NCBI GenBank assembly: GCA_012295225.1
Contig: WMKK01000013.1
Location: 172,167 to 236,166, forward strand
DNA from: Ostreococcus mediterraneus
Lineage: Eukaryota > Chlorophyta > Mamiellophyceae > Mamiellales > Bathycoccaceae
Length of the DNA stretch: 64,000 nt
Direction of reading: 5' to 3'
Part shown: positions 38,727 through 50,049 of the stretch, piece by piece
How positions within the stretch are numbered: position 1 is the first letter of the stretch
How the letters are laid out: every line of letters begins with the position of its first letter
Notes under the pieces: generated by a model
What the model was told of the DNA's origin: nothing
Seen by the model: the letters and a program-made list of their open reading frames with translations, nothing else
Database searches by the model: none
Made by a program: the position numbers and the translations under genes

Positions 38727-39767
38727 TCATGCCGTTTGTTTTGTCCAGAATACGTGGCACGCATCCATCCCCGCGGTGGCGAGTCGAGCGAGACTGCGCA
38801 CGTCGTGGTCGTGGTGGTCGTCGTCTTTGTCGTTCGTGTCGTCGTCGTCATCGTCGTCGTGATCGTCGTCGTCGTCGAGTGATAGTAATAAACACTCGTC
38901 ATCTCTGTCTTTGTCGGCGTCGCATTCGCCGAAGAAGCGATACGGAGGTTTTGGGCACGCCGCGAACGCGCGCGCGGCGCGGATGAGACACCCATCCACG
39001 GTGGCCAACGCGTCCTCGTCTTCATCTTCGTCGTCCATGTCATCGTCGTCCATGTCGTTCTCATGAAGACGACCATGAAGTATGATGTCGATTAATACGT
39101 CCGCGGCGTGGCGCTGTAATCGTAAGGCTTCTCTTGGATCGATCTCGACGTCACTCGCGCGGCGCGGCGGAACGCTAAAGTCGGCGTTGTTCAACGCGCG
39201 CGCGAGCGCGTTTAGACTCCCGTGTCCAGACCAATCCGTCGGTGGTGCGGTTGAATATATGTTCAACGTGACGTGCGGGAAAATGACACTCACGTATGCG
39301 TTCGTGATGACTTCTTCAACGCTTCCCGATCGATTTCCCGAGGCAAAGACAACCTTTTTCGCCAACCTCGTGCACAACGCGTACGTCGCGCCGTCCAACT
39401 CAATCTCCAAATACGCCGCATTCGGTGCCTCATCTAACGTCGACTCCGACTGAGAGTCCCGTTTCCGTACATGTCGTAATCGTACTGTAGTTTCCACGCA
39501 TCCCCCGTGATCGTTATGTTTCTCCGTCAACGCGAACACCAAGTGCCTCGCGTCCCGCGCCGCCAACCCCTCGCGCGCCTCGTCCTCGTCCTCGTCATCC
39601 TCACCACCCTCTTCCCCGTACTGTTCTCGCGCGCTCACGCTAAACGAACACACACCGGTAAATATATCTTCACCACTCTCACTGTCACTCTCACACGTCC
39701 TCCTCGTCGTCGTCGTCGTCGTTGCCGTTAAAAACGGCATCGCCGCGAAAAACGCAAACCGATCCAT
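38727..39767 (-). CDS. acidic protein of unknown function
   Basis: The protein has 346 residues. The frame is uninterrupted and contains one moderately ordered region (about residues 80-215) that looks like a folded alpha/beta domain: RHLVFALTEKHND, CVETTVRLRHVRK, AAYLEIELDGATYALCTRL, KKVVFASGNRSGSVEEVITNAYVSVIFPHVTLNIYST, given here in parts. It is flanked by Asp/Glu runs, among them a 24-residue acidic stretch near 235-250 and DDDDDHDDDDDDD near 315. Poly-Asp comes from GTC/CGT triplets. The N-terminus MDRFAFFAAMPFLTATTTTTT is hydrophobic and could be a weak signal. I do not recognise the family. Coding is supported by the non-repetitive middle part. Confidence 0.6.
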   Translation of the reverse strand: MDRFAFFAAMPFLTATTTTTTRRTCESDSESGEDIFTGVCSFSVSAREQYGEEGGEDDEDEDEAREGLAARDARHLVFALTEKHNDHGGCVETTVRLRHVRKRDSQSESTLDEAPNAAYLEIELDGATYALCTRLAKKVVFASGNRSGSVEEVITNAYVSVIFPHVTLNIYSTAPPTDWSGHGSLNALARALNNADFSVPPRRASDVEIDPREALRLQRHAADVLIDIILHGRLHENDMDDDDMDDEDEDEDALATVDGCLIRAARAFAACPKPPYRFFGECDADKDRDDECLLLSLDDDDDHDDDDDDDTNDKDDDHHDHDVRSLARLATAGMDACHVFWTKQTA

Positions 39768-39769
39768 CC

Positions 39770-39807
<38 letters not shown>

Positions 39808-40129
39808 CGTCGTCGTCCCCCGTCACCGCGGTCGTCGCCTCGTCGTGTCGATGTGATCTCTACGCAATGTCACGTCGTGTCGCGATGTCACGCGTGCGTC
39901 GCGGTGTGTCGATCGACGACGACCGATGGTGCCGTGCTCGGGTGCCTGCTTTCGGAACACGCGACGACACCGACCGATCGACCGATCGACCGATCGATGC
40001 GTGCGTGGTGACGGCGTCGAGGCGCGACAGTACGACAGTACGCGACGACGACGAGGAGGATGTCACGAGAGGTGCGAGGACGATAGATGACGCGCGATAG
40101 ATGATGGATGACGCGCGATGACGCGATGA
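39768..40129. repeat. divergent intergenic region with CGT triplets and CGATCGAC repeats
   Basis: This gap separates the acidic orphan from the TFIIF-beta gene. It begins with a pure CGT/GTC tract (about 39773-39806), then TGTCACGTCGTGTCGCGATGTCACG near 39867-39890 and a GACCGATC cluster at about 39970-39998, followed by CGCGATGACG repeats up to 40145. The unresolved first exon of TFIIF-beta may lie here. Confidence 0.5.
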
Positions 40130-41373
40130 CGAACGCGCGATGACGCGACTGACGCAACGGTGTTCCACCGACGCACGCAGTTTGACGAGTACGATTTACC
40201 CGCGGGAAGCGAGCAGACGCAAGACGCCGTGCGAGAGTGGCTGGGGAAAAAACGAGAACTGGCGAAACATACGAAAACTGTGCTTGGGTTGTTGGACCCA
40301 GTGCGACTTGGGTGAGTGTTTGAGCGCGGTGTGGATGCGATGCGACACGGATGCCGACGGGCGCGTTGATGACGCGTAGGTTTCATCGGATCGATCGAGC
40401 GACGAGACTGACTGTGATTTTGTGTATTCTTCACTATAATAGCGCTGGGGCGGTGGAGTATACAAAGCCAGAGTGGAAGAAAGATGGACCGCCGTCGATG
40501 TATCGCGCACACTGGAGATATCAGGCGTGTAAGGTGCTCGGGATTGCGGAGAGCGCGTTGCCAGAAAGCGTGACGACGGCGTTAAAGTCATACTTATGGC
40601 CGACAGCGTTGGATACGACGCGTGCAGAACGTAGCGCGTGGTTAGTAAAGACGCCCAAATTTGTGTCGAACGCGTGGCATGAAGCTGCGGCGGCGAATAA
40701 AAGTTCGGCGCACGACGACGACGACGCGATGGGGGAGGCGGATGACGCAATTGGAAAGATTCAACTCTTCGTCGATCCGTTTCAGAAGGATGCGCAAAAG
40801 GCGATGACGTTCTGTACGATGGAACTTAGTGGTCAAGAAGCGTCAGGTGTGCCAAAGAGTTATATCTTAGCCAATCAGCCGAGCGATATGCCGATGCACG
40901 TGTTCTCCGACGTGCGCGAAGGCTCTACGACTGGTCCCGACATCACGCTCGAGGCCAAGGTTAATTTGAAGTTAGATATGCGTCCACGATCGGTCGATGA
41001 CGTCGACTACCATAGAGTTAGCAAAGAGCGCATGATCAAGGCACAGACAAAGACGCGAGTCACGCAAAGCTCGTCCGAGATGCGTTTTGCGCCGTTGCCC
41101 AAGGCGCGAAACTTGGTTCGGTTTACGGACGCCGCCGTAAAAGCAAAAACAGAGAAGAAGGAGCGCATGGAGAAGAAGGCGTTGGAAAACCTAGTATTCA
41201 CTCTTTTCGAACGTCAATCGTATTGGAGCTTGAAGCAGCTTTTACTGGAGACGAACCAGCCAGGAGATTGGTTGAAGCAAACGCTCAACGAAATCGCGGT
41301 GCTCAATCGTCGCGGCCCAAACATGGGGTTGTGGAGTTTGCAAGACATGTACAAAAATCAAGCTGCAAAGTAA
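40130..41373 (+). CDS. GTF2F2: TFIIF beta subunit (RAP30), 5' end unresolved
   Basis: General RNA polymerase II initiation factor. The recognised part has exons ending 40311 and starting 40443, joined within a Gly codon across a 131-bp intron (GTGAGT...ATAATAG). Matches to RAP30 are RSAWLVKTPKFVSNAW, PKSYILANQ, RMIKAQTKTRV and the C-terminal winged helix FERQSYWSLKQLLLETNQPGDWLKQTLNEIAV, split here as SYWSLKQLLLETNQPGDWL and KQTLNEIAVLN, ending GLWSLQDMYK. An extra N-terminal part (QFDEYDLPAGSEQTQDAV, KKRELAKHTKTVLGLLDPVRL, EYTKPEWKKDGPPSMYR) is not in RAP30 proteins I know. Its frame opens at 40130 with no ATG; an AG at 40179-40180 could be the acceptor of an earlier intron. ATG 40499 would give a shorter protein starting MYRAHWRY. 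Confidence 0.8.
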
Positions 41374-41452
41374 AGACGATTCAGTGCGCATGAAGCTAGC
41401 TTTGTAACAAACGCGTCTATTATTATTAGTCATGACATTACTCATTATTCGC

Positions 41453-44167
41453 TTACTCACAGCCAAACATGTCAAAAACCGTCATGGACCTCATCACGTC
41501 GACGCTAAAGCTGTGCCAAAATCGGTGATGGATTGAAAACAACGGCGCGTCTGTCTGTTCGCATGCAAAATTTACGATGACGTAGTTTTCAAAGGCGTAA
41601 TTCCGGCCAATATGACTGAGAACACATGTCGCGGTCTCAACATCCGTCGTCTTAGATTTCGCCATCGTCTCGACGTCTGATTGCGTTTCAGGAACTTTAC
41701 CAGATGAGGCGTTACTCCAGAACTCAAAGACAAACTCCTCCGGTAGCGCGGCGTATGGCACACCTTCGTAAATCACATTAGGATTGAATGAAATATTCAA
41801 AGCGAACGATGCACTCCTCGGTGAAACTCGAATCATGAGCTCTTGCCGAGGAATGCCATACGAGCGCGTTTGTACTTCAACATCAACGCTGCATTTCGAG
41901 TTATTTGATGTGCGTGGAATCGCCAACCATCTGGTCGTGAAGTTTTTGTCCCAAGCCGCGTATGCTATGGGATTTCTGAGTAAATTCCTCCGACGAGCGT
42001 TGACCAATGTTTCGTAATAGTTCAACGAGCCTAGAATTTCGTCCAACGCTTCCGAAGCATTTGATATGGAGGGATTGATTTTTAACAATTCGAGCAACGC
42101 GAGTGCTGTCGCGTCGTCTTTGTCCGTAAGTAGGTTGCGTAGCTGGGTTTCTTGCCGTTTCACAATCGCACGAAGCGCATCAGACTTTATACCTTCGCGA
42201 AGAACAAAATTCAATTGTTCGAGATATCGCTCAAACATGTACGGCGAGCGCAACAAAACACGGTCGATTGCGCCTTCGGCGCAGTATAACAAATCAGATT
42301 TAGCATCGGAATCTGAAAAAATAAGTGCGTCTTCGCCATTGTGATGGCACGATTCGAATGCGTCGTCCGGATCCCAGGCATTCAACTCGAAACGCGGATT
42401 TCCAATTTCGTTCGACGCGTGAAGCCATAGTTCATCAACATAATCACCGGAGTGCACCCACGTATTCAGCGCCAACCACCGCAAGTAGCCGTCAACGTCC
42501 AAAAGTTCGTTCAAAGCATTGAAGCAAGCAGTGCCTAATGCGTCACACGTTTCGCTGGTCAACACAATCTTTTCGTACCGCACGCGAGCGGCGATGCCGT
42601 TAAACTCTGTGTCTGGAAACGCATTCACATCAGGCACAGACTTTGGATCTTTAGTGCCCCTTGCTGGATCAAACCGTCGGCGTACGACAACGTTCAGGTC
42701 GTTATGATCTCTGAGCAAGCTAGCCTTGGGATCATCCATCATCAAATACAATCCTTCGTGTTCGGTTTGTCCTCCGGGGATGGTGCGCACTTTTAGCCGT
42801 ACGTATCGAAACGCGAGTGGAAAGAGTCCAAGTTTCTTTGCCATTGAGAGCACCAAGAACGTTTTGACGTACCTGTCGTCGTAGCACATCGATACCAACA
42901 AAAATTTTGTACCCAATGATCCAGTCATCAAGCGCACGCCGTCGCCGCGCAAGGTCACCGAAAGACTCTTACGTCGCTGACAATCCCTAAACGATGAAAC
43001 ACCTCTGAATTTGGCCTTTGCTCGTAGACGTCTACCCTCGTCAAACGACACTGCTAGTGGAAATTCAACTTTTGAACGCATCATGTCCTCGTAAGATCCT
43101 TTGTAGAATGATCGATAGTCATCAAAAGTTTGACGCTGTTCGCGCGTGAATTCTAAGATGACGTCATCGGCGTATGGAAATCCTCGGGCAGAACAATTTC
43201 GCGAAAGAACTGGCGGAATGTGCCGCGTCGGCTCAAGTTCTGGCGAACGAATCAAACTCATGCTCTCTAGCGCGTTATCCACGTGAGACGAAAATCGAAA
43301 ACTAGAACGAGACACGCCCACGCAACACCGCGATACAAACAAGCGAGCGCGCCGTTTGATGATATCTCCCCAAGTCTGCGACGCCGAGGCATCGAGAAGA
43401 AACAGTTGTGCGCTACCACCACGAGGGGGCTCAACGAGTGCGCTCGCGGGTTCTTCCAAAATTTCATCACGAAAAATCTTGTCGTCGTCGTCCACTATCA
43501 CGAATGCTTTCATATCCGCGCTCTCTTCGTATCTTTGGTCGTTTACGCATCTGTCTCGAATGCCAAGAAGAACCGCCTTCGTCTCCAGCCGGCGATCGTT
43601 TGGTACCGTCGTCACATCCTTCGATCGTTTTGAGCGCTCTAATAATGCAATTGCGTGGCGATGATTTTGCGTCTGGTCCACAAGCAACATCGGCGGCGTC
43701 GTCGCCAGCCACACTTGCGTGGATTCATGCCCGTCGACCACGCGCCGCTCAAAATCCACGACGCGTTCCACGCGCCGCTTCATAACATTCACGTCACCGT
43801 TTGGTATAATCGCCACGCACGTCGCCCCGCCTTTACGTTCCACGTCTTCCTCGTCCTCATCCATCACGCGTTGGACGCGCGCGCATCGAACGCCGTTTAC
43901 GCGAACATCCGTCGGCATCCTCGCCCATTCGCCGCCGCCGCTCACATTCACTCCGTGATATTCAAAGTATACATCCAAAGCCCCTCGGCCGTGTCGCGTC
44001 GTCTTATACACCTTCACCGTCGTTCCTCGTCGCATCATCGTCCTCGTCTCTCGCGCCTCTCTCGCATCGCCCCTCATCGCCCTCTGCGCGCTCCCGCACG
44101 CACCGACGATACACATCCCGAGCACGGCCATCATCGTCGCCATCCATCGTCCATGCCGACCCCACAT
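41453..44167 (-). CDS. CotH kinase-like protein with N-terminal signal anchor
   Basis: From ATG 44167 the protein has 904 residues; the frame upstream to 44308 lacks plausible coding character. A hydrophobic segment, MATMMAVLGMCIVGACGS, fits a signal peptide or anchor, so the protein is probably secretory. A CotH-like domain runs from about residue 340 to 720: VEFPLAVSFDEG, AKAKFRGVSSFRDCQRRKSLSV, LGTKFLLVSMCYDD, EGLYLMMDDPKASLL, then GYLRWLALNTWVHSGDYVDELWL and ELNAWDPDDAFES, where WDPDD matches the metal-binding Asp motif of CotH kinases. Bacterial CotH phosphorylates spore-coat proteins; fungal CotH proteins sit on the cell surface. A Cys-containing beta-rich region lies at the C-terminus. 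Substrate in this alga is unknown. Confidence 0.75.
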   Translation of the reverse strand: MWGRHGRWMATMMAVLGMCIVGACGSAQRAMRGDAREARETRTMMRRGTTVKVYKTTRHGRGALDVYFEYHGVNVSGGGEWARMPTDVRVNGVRCARVQRVMDEDEEDVERKGGATCVAIIPNGDVNVMKRRVERVVDFERRVVDGHESTQVWLATTPPMLLVDQTQNHRHAIALLERSKRSKDVTTVPNDRRLETKAVLLGIRDRCVNDQRYEESADMKAFVIVDDDDKIFRDEILEEPASALVEPPRGGSAQLFLLDASASQTWGDIIKRRARLFVSRCCVGVSRSSFRFSSHVDNALESMSLIRSPELEPTRHIPPVLSRNCSARGFPYADDVILEFTREQRQTFDDYRSFYKGSYEDMMRSKVEFPLAVSFDEGRRLRAKAKFRGVSSFRDCQRRKSLSVTLRGDGVRLMTGSLGTKFLLVSMCYDDRYVKTFLVLSMAKKLGLFPLAFRYVRLKVRTIPGGQTEHEGLYLMMDDPKASLLRDHNDLNVVVRRRFDPARGTKDPKSVPDVNAFPDTEFNGIAARVRYEKIVLTSETCDALGTACFNALNELLDVDGYLRWLALNTWVHSGDYVDELWLHASNEIGNPRFELNAWDPDDAFESCHHNGEDALIFSDSDAKSDLLYCAEGAIDRVLLRSPYMFERYLEQLNFVLREGIKSDALRAIVKRQETQLRNLLTDKDDATALALLELLKINPSISNASEALDEILGSLNYYETLVNARRRNLLRNPIAYAAWDKNFTTRWLAIPRTSNNSKCSVDVEVQTRSYGIPRQELMIRVSPRSASFALNISFNPNVIYEGVPYAALPEEFVFEFWSNASSGKVPETQSDVETMAKSKTTDVETATCVLSHIGRNYAFENYVIVNFACEQTDAPLFSIHHRFWHSFSVDVMRSMTVFDMFGCE

Positions 44168-44850
44168 CCTCGTCCGTCGTCGTCGTCCGTCGTCGTCGTC
44201 CGTCGTCGTCGTGTGGGCACGCGCGCGCACCCTCGGTGCGACGAGAACCGGCGCAAACGTCTGAACGACTGAACGACCTCGCCAACGATGAAAAACCCGC
44301 GTGTTCACGGGGTCTCGTGTGTGTACTATACGTATATAATGCCTCTATACTTAGGTATCATTACCAACACCCGAGTGTAAACATCATCCACGACCCGCAC
44401 CCCCATAGAGCGCGCGGTTTTGACAGTGGATAAATCGGGTGTTTCGCGCATATGGGGTGTAGGGCACATTATGTGTCATGTTACTCATATTTAAGTCGAG
44501 TGGTATACTTGTAATTGACATCCGAAGATGTGGTATAAAACACACACACACACACATGTATGATTTAAGTGACATATATATAAAGTTTATGGTCTGATAG
44601 TACGTGTCAAATGTCCGAATATACACCACACTAAAAACGCGGTCGACACCCACGCGTCGCGGTGTCGCGGTCACCGAACGCGAACGTCATCATTCGAACG
44701 CGCGCGTCCCGTCGACGACGACGACGGCGACGACGAGTGGTGTGCTCGGCCCAAACGACGGAGTGAAATTTGTGTTAAAAACACAACTCTTTCATCACCT
44801 AAACCTGGACGTTTTCACGGTCGTTTTCACACCCCAACCGACGCGCAATC
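44168..44850. other. divergent promoter region of the CotH-like and Fd-GOGAT genes
   Basis: This 683-bp gap is long for the window. It contains CGTCGTCGTC tracts at about 44176-44212, an AT-rich stretch with ATATATAAAG-like sequence near 44574-44586, an (AC)n run of 8 units at about 44540-44556 and GACGACGACGAC at about 44715-44737. A strong promoter for Fd-GOGAT is expected in the right half. No RNA gene was recognised. Confidence 0.5.
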
Positions 44851-47800
44851 ATGGCTTCGGTGACGGCGACGCCGACGATGGCGCCCGCGCTGCGCGGCGT
44901 GCGACGCGGTGGGATGACGACGCGTAAGGCGGCGATCGCGACCGTCGCGAGACGTACGCACGCGCGAGTTATTTCGTGCATGGATGCGACGTCGCGATCG
45001 GACGCGCACACGGTACGTATGCGCGCACGATGCGGCGCGCGCGCGCGCGATGACGATGGCGCGACCCTAAGCCCCTTGATTGATTGATTGATTGATGGGG
45101 GCATCGTCGACGCGCCCGGGGCGAGTTGTGCGATTGTATAGGGCGTTGGTGCGCACAGGCACGCAATGCGCGTGGTGTGATGTACGCGATGATGACTGAC
45201 GAATGGGTTTTATGTACGACGCGCGCGCACAGGCACACACGCCTTCGTTTTTTGGGTTGCGTAAAGCGGCGGCGTTGCCGAGGTGCACGTCGACGCGCGC
45301 TCCAGGCGCGGGACGGGCGACGGTGTGCCTCGCGGAGCGTGGCTCTGTGTATGGCGAATGGCCCACGTATGAGGGTGGTGCGGTTGATAACACGCAGTTA
45401 TTGGAAGAGCATGATGCGTGTGGTGTGGGTTTCATTGCTTCTCTCAAGGGGGAGCGCACGCACAAGACGATCAAGGATTCGTTAACCGCCGTGGGGTGCA
45501 TGGAGCACCGCGGGGCGTGCTCGGCTGATAACGACTCTGGTGATGGTGTGGGGGTGATGACGCACATTCCCTGGAAGCTTTTGGGCAAGTGGTGCGACGC
45601 CAACGGGGTTTCCGGCTTTTCCGAGGGCTCCTCTGCCGTTGGTCAAGTCTTCTTGCCGACGGATGGCGCCGAGGCTGCCGAGGCGAAGAAGCTCTTGGAG
45701 GCGAGCTGTGAAGCCGAAGGCCTCAAGGTTCTTGGCTGGCGTCCGGTGCCGGTGGACAACAAAGTTGTTGGTCCGCTTGCCAAGTTGACGCAACCGGTGA
45801 TGGAGCAAATTCTTGTCGATGGTGGTGTCATTGAACGCGAAGCGCTCGAGCGCAAGTTGTACATCGCCCGCAAGACATGCGAAAAGAAGACGCTCGGCGA
45901 CGCCGCCTTGGCTGAAAACTTTTACGTTGCGTCCTTGAGCTCTCGCACTATTGTGTACAAGGGTATGCTTAGATCTGCGGTCTTGGGTAAGTTCTACAAG
46001 GATCTTGAAGACCCGGACTACGAGACTCAGTTCTCCATTTACCACCGTCGTTTCTCCACAAACACGACGCCCAAGTGGCCGCTCTCTCAGCCGATGCGCT
46101 TTTTGGGTCACAACGGTGAGATCAACACCCTCCAAGGTAACTTGAACTGGATGGCTTCCAAGGAAGCCGACATGCAAAACCCGATCTGGAACGGACGCGA
46201 ACCGGAATTCCGCCCGATTTGCAACCCTGCGGCCTCTGACTCTGCCAACCTCGATCGCGTCGCCGAGCTTCTCGTGCAAACTGGCCGCCCGCCGGCTGAG
46301 ACAATGATGTTGCTTGTGCCCGAAGCGCACCGCAACCACCCGGAACTCGACGTGACCTTTCCGGAAGTTCATGATTTCTACGACTACTACGCTGGCATGC
46401 AAGAAGCGTGGGATGGTCCGGCGTTACTTGTCTTTTCCGACGGTAAGCAACTCGGCGCTCGCCTCGACCGTAACGGTTTGCGCCCGGCGCGCTTCTGGCG
46501 CACCTCGGACGACTACATCTATGTTGCGTCCGAAGTCGGCGTTCTCGGTGACGTCATGTCCAATGCCAAGAATGTTGTTGCCAAGGGCCGTCTTGGTCCG
46601 GGCATGATGATCTTGGCGGATTTGGAAACTGGCGAGTTCAAGGAGAACACGGAAATCGCCAAGGAGGTCGCCGCGGCCCGTCCGTACGGCCAATACATGA
46701 AGTCCATCGAGACCATCAAGGGCGTCGCTCCGCTTTCTGCGCCGACGTTGGACCCGATTCAACTCATCGAATCTCAAGCCCGCGCCGGTTTCGCCGCGGA
46801 AGACATCACGATGATCATCGAATCCATGGCGTCTGACGGCATTGAGCCGACGTGGTCGATGGGTGATGACACCCCGTTGCCGGTGTTATCTAGCCGCCCT
46901 CGTATGCTTTACGACTATTTCAAGCAGCGATTTGCCCAAGTCACCAACCCGGCGATCGATCCCCTTCGCGAAGGTATCGTCATGTCTTTGGAGATGACTC
47001 TCGGCGCCAAGGGTAACTTGCTTGACACACAAGGTAAGGAATCGCCGCCGGTCATGCTCAGCTCCCCGGTCCTCTTTGACTCTGAGTTGGAAGTCGTGAA
47101 GAACCACCCGAAGCTCAAGACTGCCACCATTCCGGCGCGCTATGCCGCTGGTGGTGCGTCTGGTGCCCTTAAGGCCGGCCTTGACAAGATGTGCGCAGAA
47201 GCCGCCGATGCGATTCGCAACGGCAGCGAGTGCGTAGTCATCACTGATCGCCCGGACCAAGGTCCGGACTCCCCAGCCATTCCGTCTCTCCTCGCGGTTG
47301 GTGCCTTGCACCACTATTTGATCGCCCAAGGTCTCCGTACCCGGGCATCTATTGTGGTTGAGTCCGCTTCCGCCTTCAGCACCCACCACGTCGCCATGTT
47401 GGTTGGCTATGGCGCGCACGCAGTGTGCCCTTGGTTGGCTCTTGAAACTTGCCGTTCGTGGAGAATGTCCCCGAAGATCGAGACTGCTATTTCTCGCGGA
47501 AAGATGGGTGCCATCACCGTTGAAGATGTGCAACTGAACTTCAAGGGAGCGCTCAACAAGGGCCTCAAGAAGATTTTATCCAAGATGGGTATTTCTATGA
47601 TTACTTCGTACCAAGGTGCCCAAATTTTTGAATGCTACGGCCTTGGTCCGGAAGTCATCGGTACTGCTTTCAAGGGTACGGTGTCCCGCATCGGCGGTCT
47701 CACCATGGATGAACTTGCCGCTGAAACGCACATGTTTGTTCAATCGGCGTTCCCGGGTGAGTCTGAAGAAATGGCTAAGGTTGAAGCGCGCGGTATGTTC

Positions 47801-49975
47801 CAAGTCAAGCCTGGTTTGGAGTACCACGGCAACAACCAAGAGATGTCCAAGCTTCTTCACAAGGCTGTTGGCCTCGGCGGTGGTGAAAAGAATGACGAGT
47901 TCTGGGGTGCATACCAAGAACACCGCAACAACCGCCCGTACACTTGCTTGCGCGATCAGCTTGAAATCAAGTCTGACCGCCAGCCGATTTCCATTGATGA
48001 AGTTGAATCGGTCGCTGATATCTGCACGCGTTTCTGCACTGGTGGTATGTCTTTGGGTGCTATTTCCCAAGAATGTCACGAGTCTATCGCCGTTGCGATG
48101 AATCGCATCGGTGGCAAGTCCAACTCTGGTGAAGGTGGCGAGGACCCGAAGCGTTTCATCCCGATCGATGATGCCGACGCCGATGGTAAGTCCGAAACTT
48201 TCCCGTACCTTCGTGGTATGCAAAATGGCGATGTTGCGTCATCTGCTATCAAGCAAGTCGCTTCTGGTCGTTTCGGTGTCACCACGTCTTTCTTGATGTC
48301 CGCGAACCAAACCGAAATTAAGATTTCTCAAGGCGCGAAGCCGGGTGAAGGTGGTCAATTGCCGGGTAAGAAGGTTTCCCCGTACATTGCATGGCTTCGA
48401 CGCTCCAAGGCGGGTGTGCCTCTCATTTCTCCGCCGCCGCACCACGACATCTATTCGATTGAAGATCTTGCGCAGCTCATCTATGACTTGCACATGGTCA
48501 ACAAGAACTCCAAGGTGTCCGTGAAGCTTGTGTCTCAAGCCGGTATCGGTACGGTCGCGTCCGGTGTCGCCAAGGCAAACGCCGACATCATCCAAATTTC
48601 TGGTGGTGACGGTGGTACCGGTGCGTCTCCGTTGTCTTCTATCAAGCACTGCGGTGGTCCGTTGGAAATGGGTCTCGTCGAGTCTCACAGAACTCTCGTC
48701 GAGAACGGCCTTCGGGAACGCGTCGTCTTGCGCGCCGACGGTGGTTGCCGCTCTGGCTTGGATGTCGTGCAAACGGCGCTCATGGGTGCCGACGAGTACG
48801 GCTTCGGTACTGTTGCGATGATTGCGACCGGTTGCGTCATGGCGCGTATTTGTCACACGAACAACTGCCCGGTTGGTGTTGCTTCCCAGCGCGAAGAACT
48901 TCGCGCTCGTTTCCCGGGTGCGCCGAGCGACCTTGTCAACTTCTTCATGTATGCTGCGGAAGAAGTTCGATCGATCCTCGCCCAAATGGGTTACAGATCC
49001 ATGGACGAAATCATCGGGCGCAACGACTTGCTCTCTCAAATTGATGCGCGCCCGTCGAAGACTGGCTCCCTTGACTTGTCCTTCCTCACCACGTCCTCTG
49101 GTGAGGCTGGCGCTTCGAGCGACCGCATCGCGCAGCCGACGCACAACGATGGGGTTGTCCTCGATGACAGAATCCTCGATGATCCTGAAGTGCAAAAGTG
49201 CATCGCAAATGAAGGTACTTTCACCAAGAAGGCTGAAATTATCAACATTGACCGCGCCGCGTGCGCTCGCGTCGCTGGCCAAATCGCCAAGAAGTATGGC
49301 GACAGCGGTTTCGCTGGTTCCCTCACCTTAGACTTGGAGGGTTCCAGTGGTCAATCCTTCGGAGCTTTCGTTGTTGGAGGCATGAAGGTCAGACTTGTGG
49401 GTGAGGCGAACGATTACGTCGCAAAGAGCATGAGCGGTGGTGAAATTGCCATCATGCCTCCTCCCGACTCTCCGTTCGCGCCAGAAAGCGCGAGCATCGC
49501 AGGTAACGCGTGCTTGTACGGTGCTACGGGTGGTCAAGTGTTCATCAGCGGTCGGGCTGGTGAGCGTTTTGCGGTGCGTAACTCGCTCGGAGAAGCGGTT
49601 GTGGAAGGTACGGGAGACCACTGCTGTGAATACATGACTGGTGGTTGCGTCGTCGCTCTCGGCAAGGTTGGCCGCAACGTCGGCGCGGGTATGACTGGTG
49701 GTCTCGGATACTTCCTCGACGAGGATGGCACGTTCGAGTCCAAGGTGAATGGTGAAATTGTGATCATGCAGCGCGTGATCACGCAAGCTGGTGAGGCTCA
49801 GCTCAAGGGTCTTATCACCGCGCATGCGGAGAAGACGGGTTCTCCGAAGGCGAAGCGCATCCTCGCTGACTGGGCGACGTACTTGCCCAAGTTCTGGCAA
49901 TTAGTGCCGCCGTCCGAAGCGAACACGCCTGAAGCGACGAACGATGTCAAGGAAACGGCGACGACGTCTGCTTAG
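44851..49975 (+). CDS. GLU1: ferredoxin-dependent glutamate synthase (Fd-GOGAT), plastid
   Basis: Makes two glutamates from glutamine and 2-oxoglutarate with reduced ferredoxin; main route of ammonium assimilation. Exon 1 is 44851-45012 and exon 2 is 45233-49975, joined in phase 0 across a 220-bp intron, giving 1634 residues. Residues 1-116 are a transit and propeptide; Cys117 in [10 protein letters not shown] is the expected mature N-terminal nucleophile of the glutaminase domain. [17 protein letters not shown] follows. The FMN-binding synthase domain has [44 protein letters not shown] and the 3Fe-4S cysteines around [20 protein letters not shown] beta-helix domain ends the protein. It is single-chain, without a GltD/NADH domain. 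Codon use favours AAG, GGT, CTT and GTC more than neighbouring genes, as in highly expressed genes. Confidence 0.97.
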
Positions 49976-50049
49976 GCGCATTGCTTAGTATCACTGCGCG
50001 TATTGATTTAATAAAAACAAACTTTTAATCTCATATGACAAAGAACACG

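Noticed and set aside
45482-49282. Long minus-strand frames inside Fd-GOGAT (up to 347 codons)
   Set aside because: Mirror frames caused by the strong codon bias of the sense gene; no family motif in their translations.
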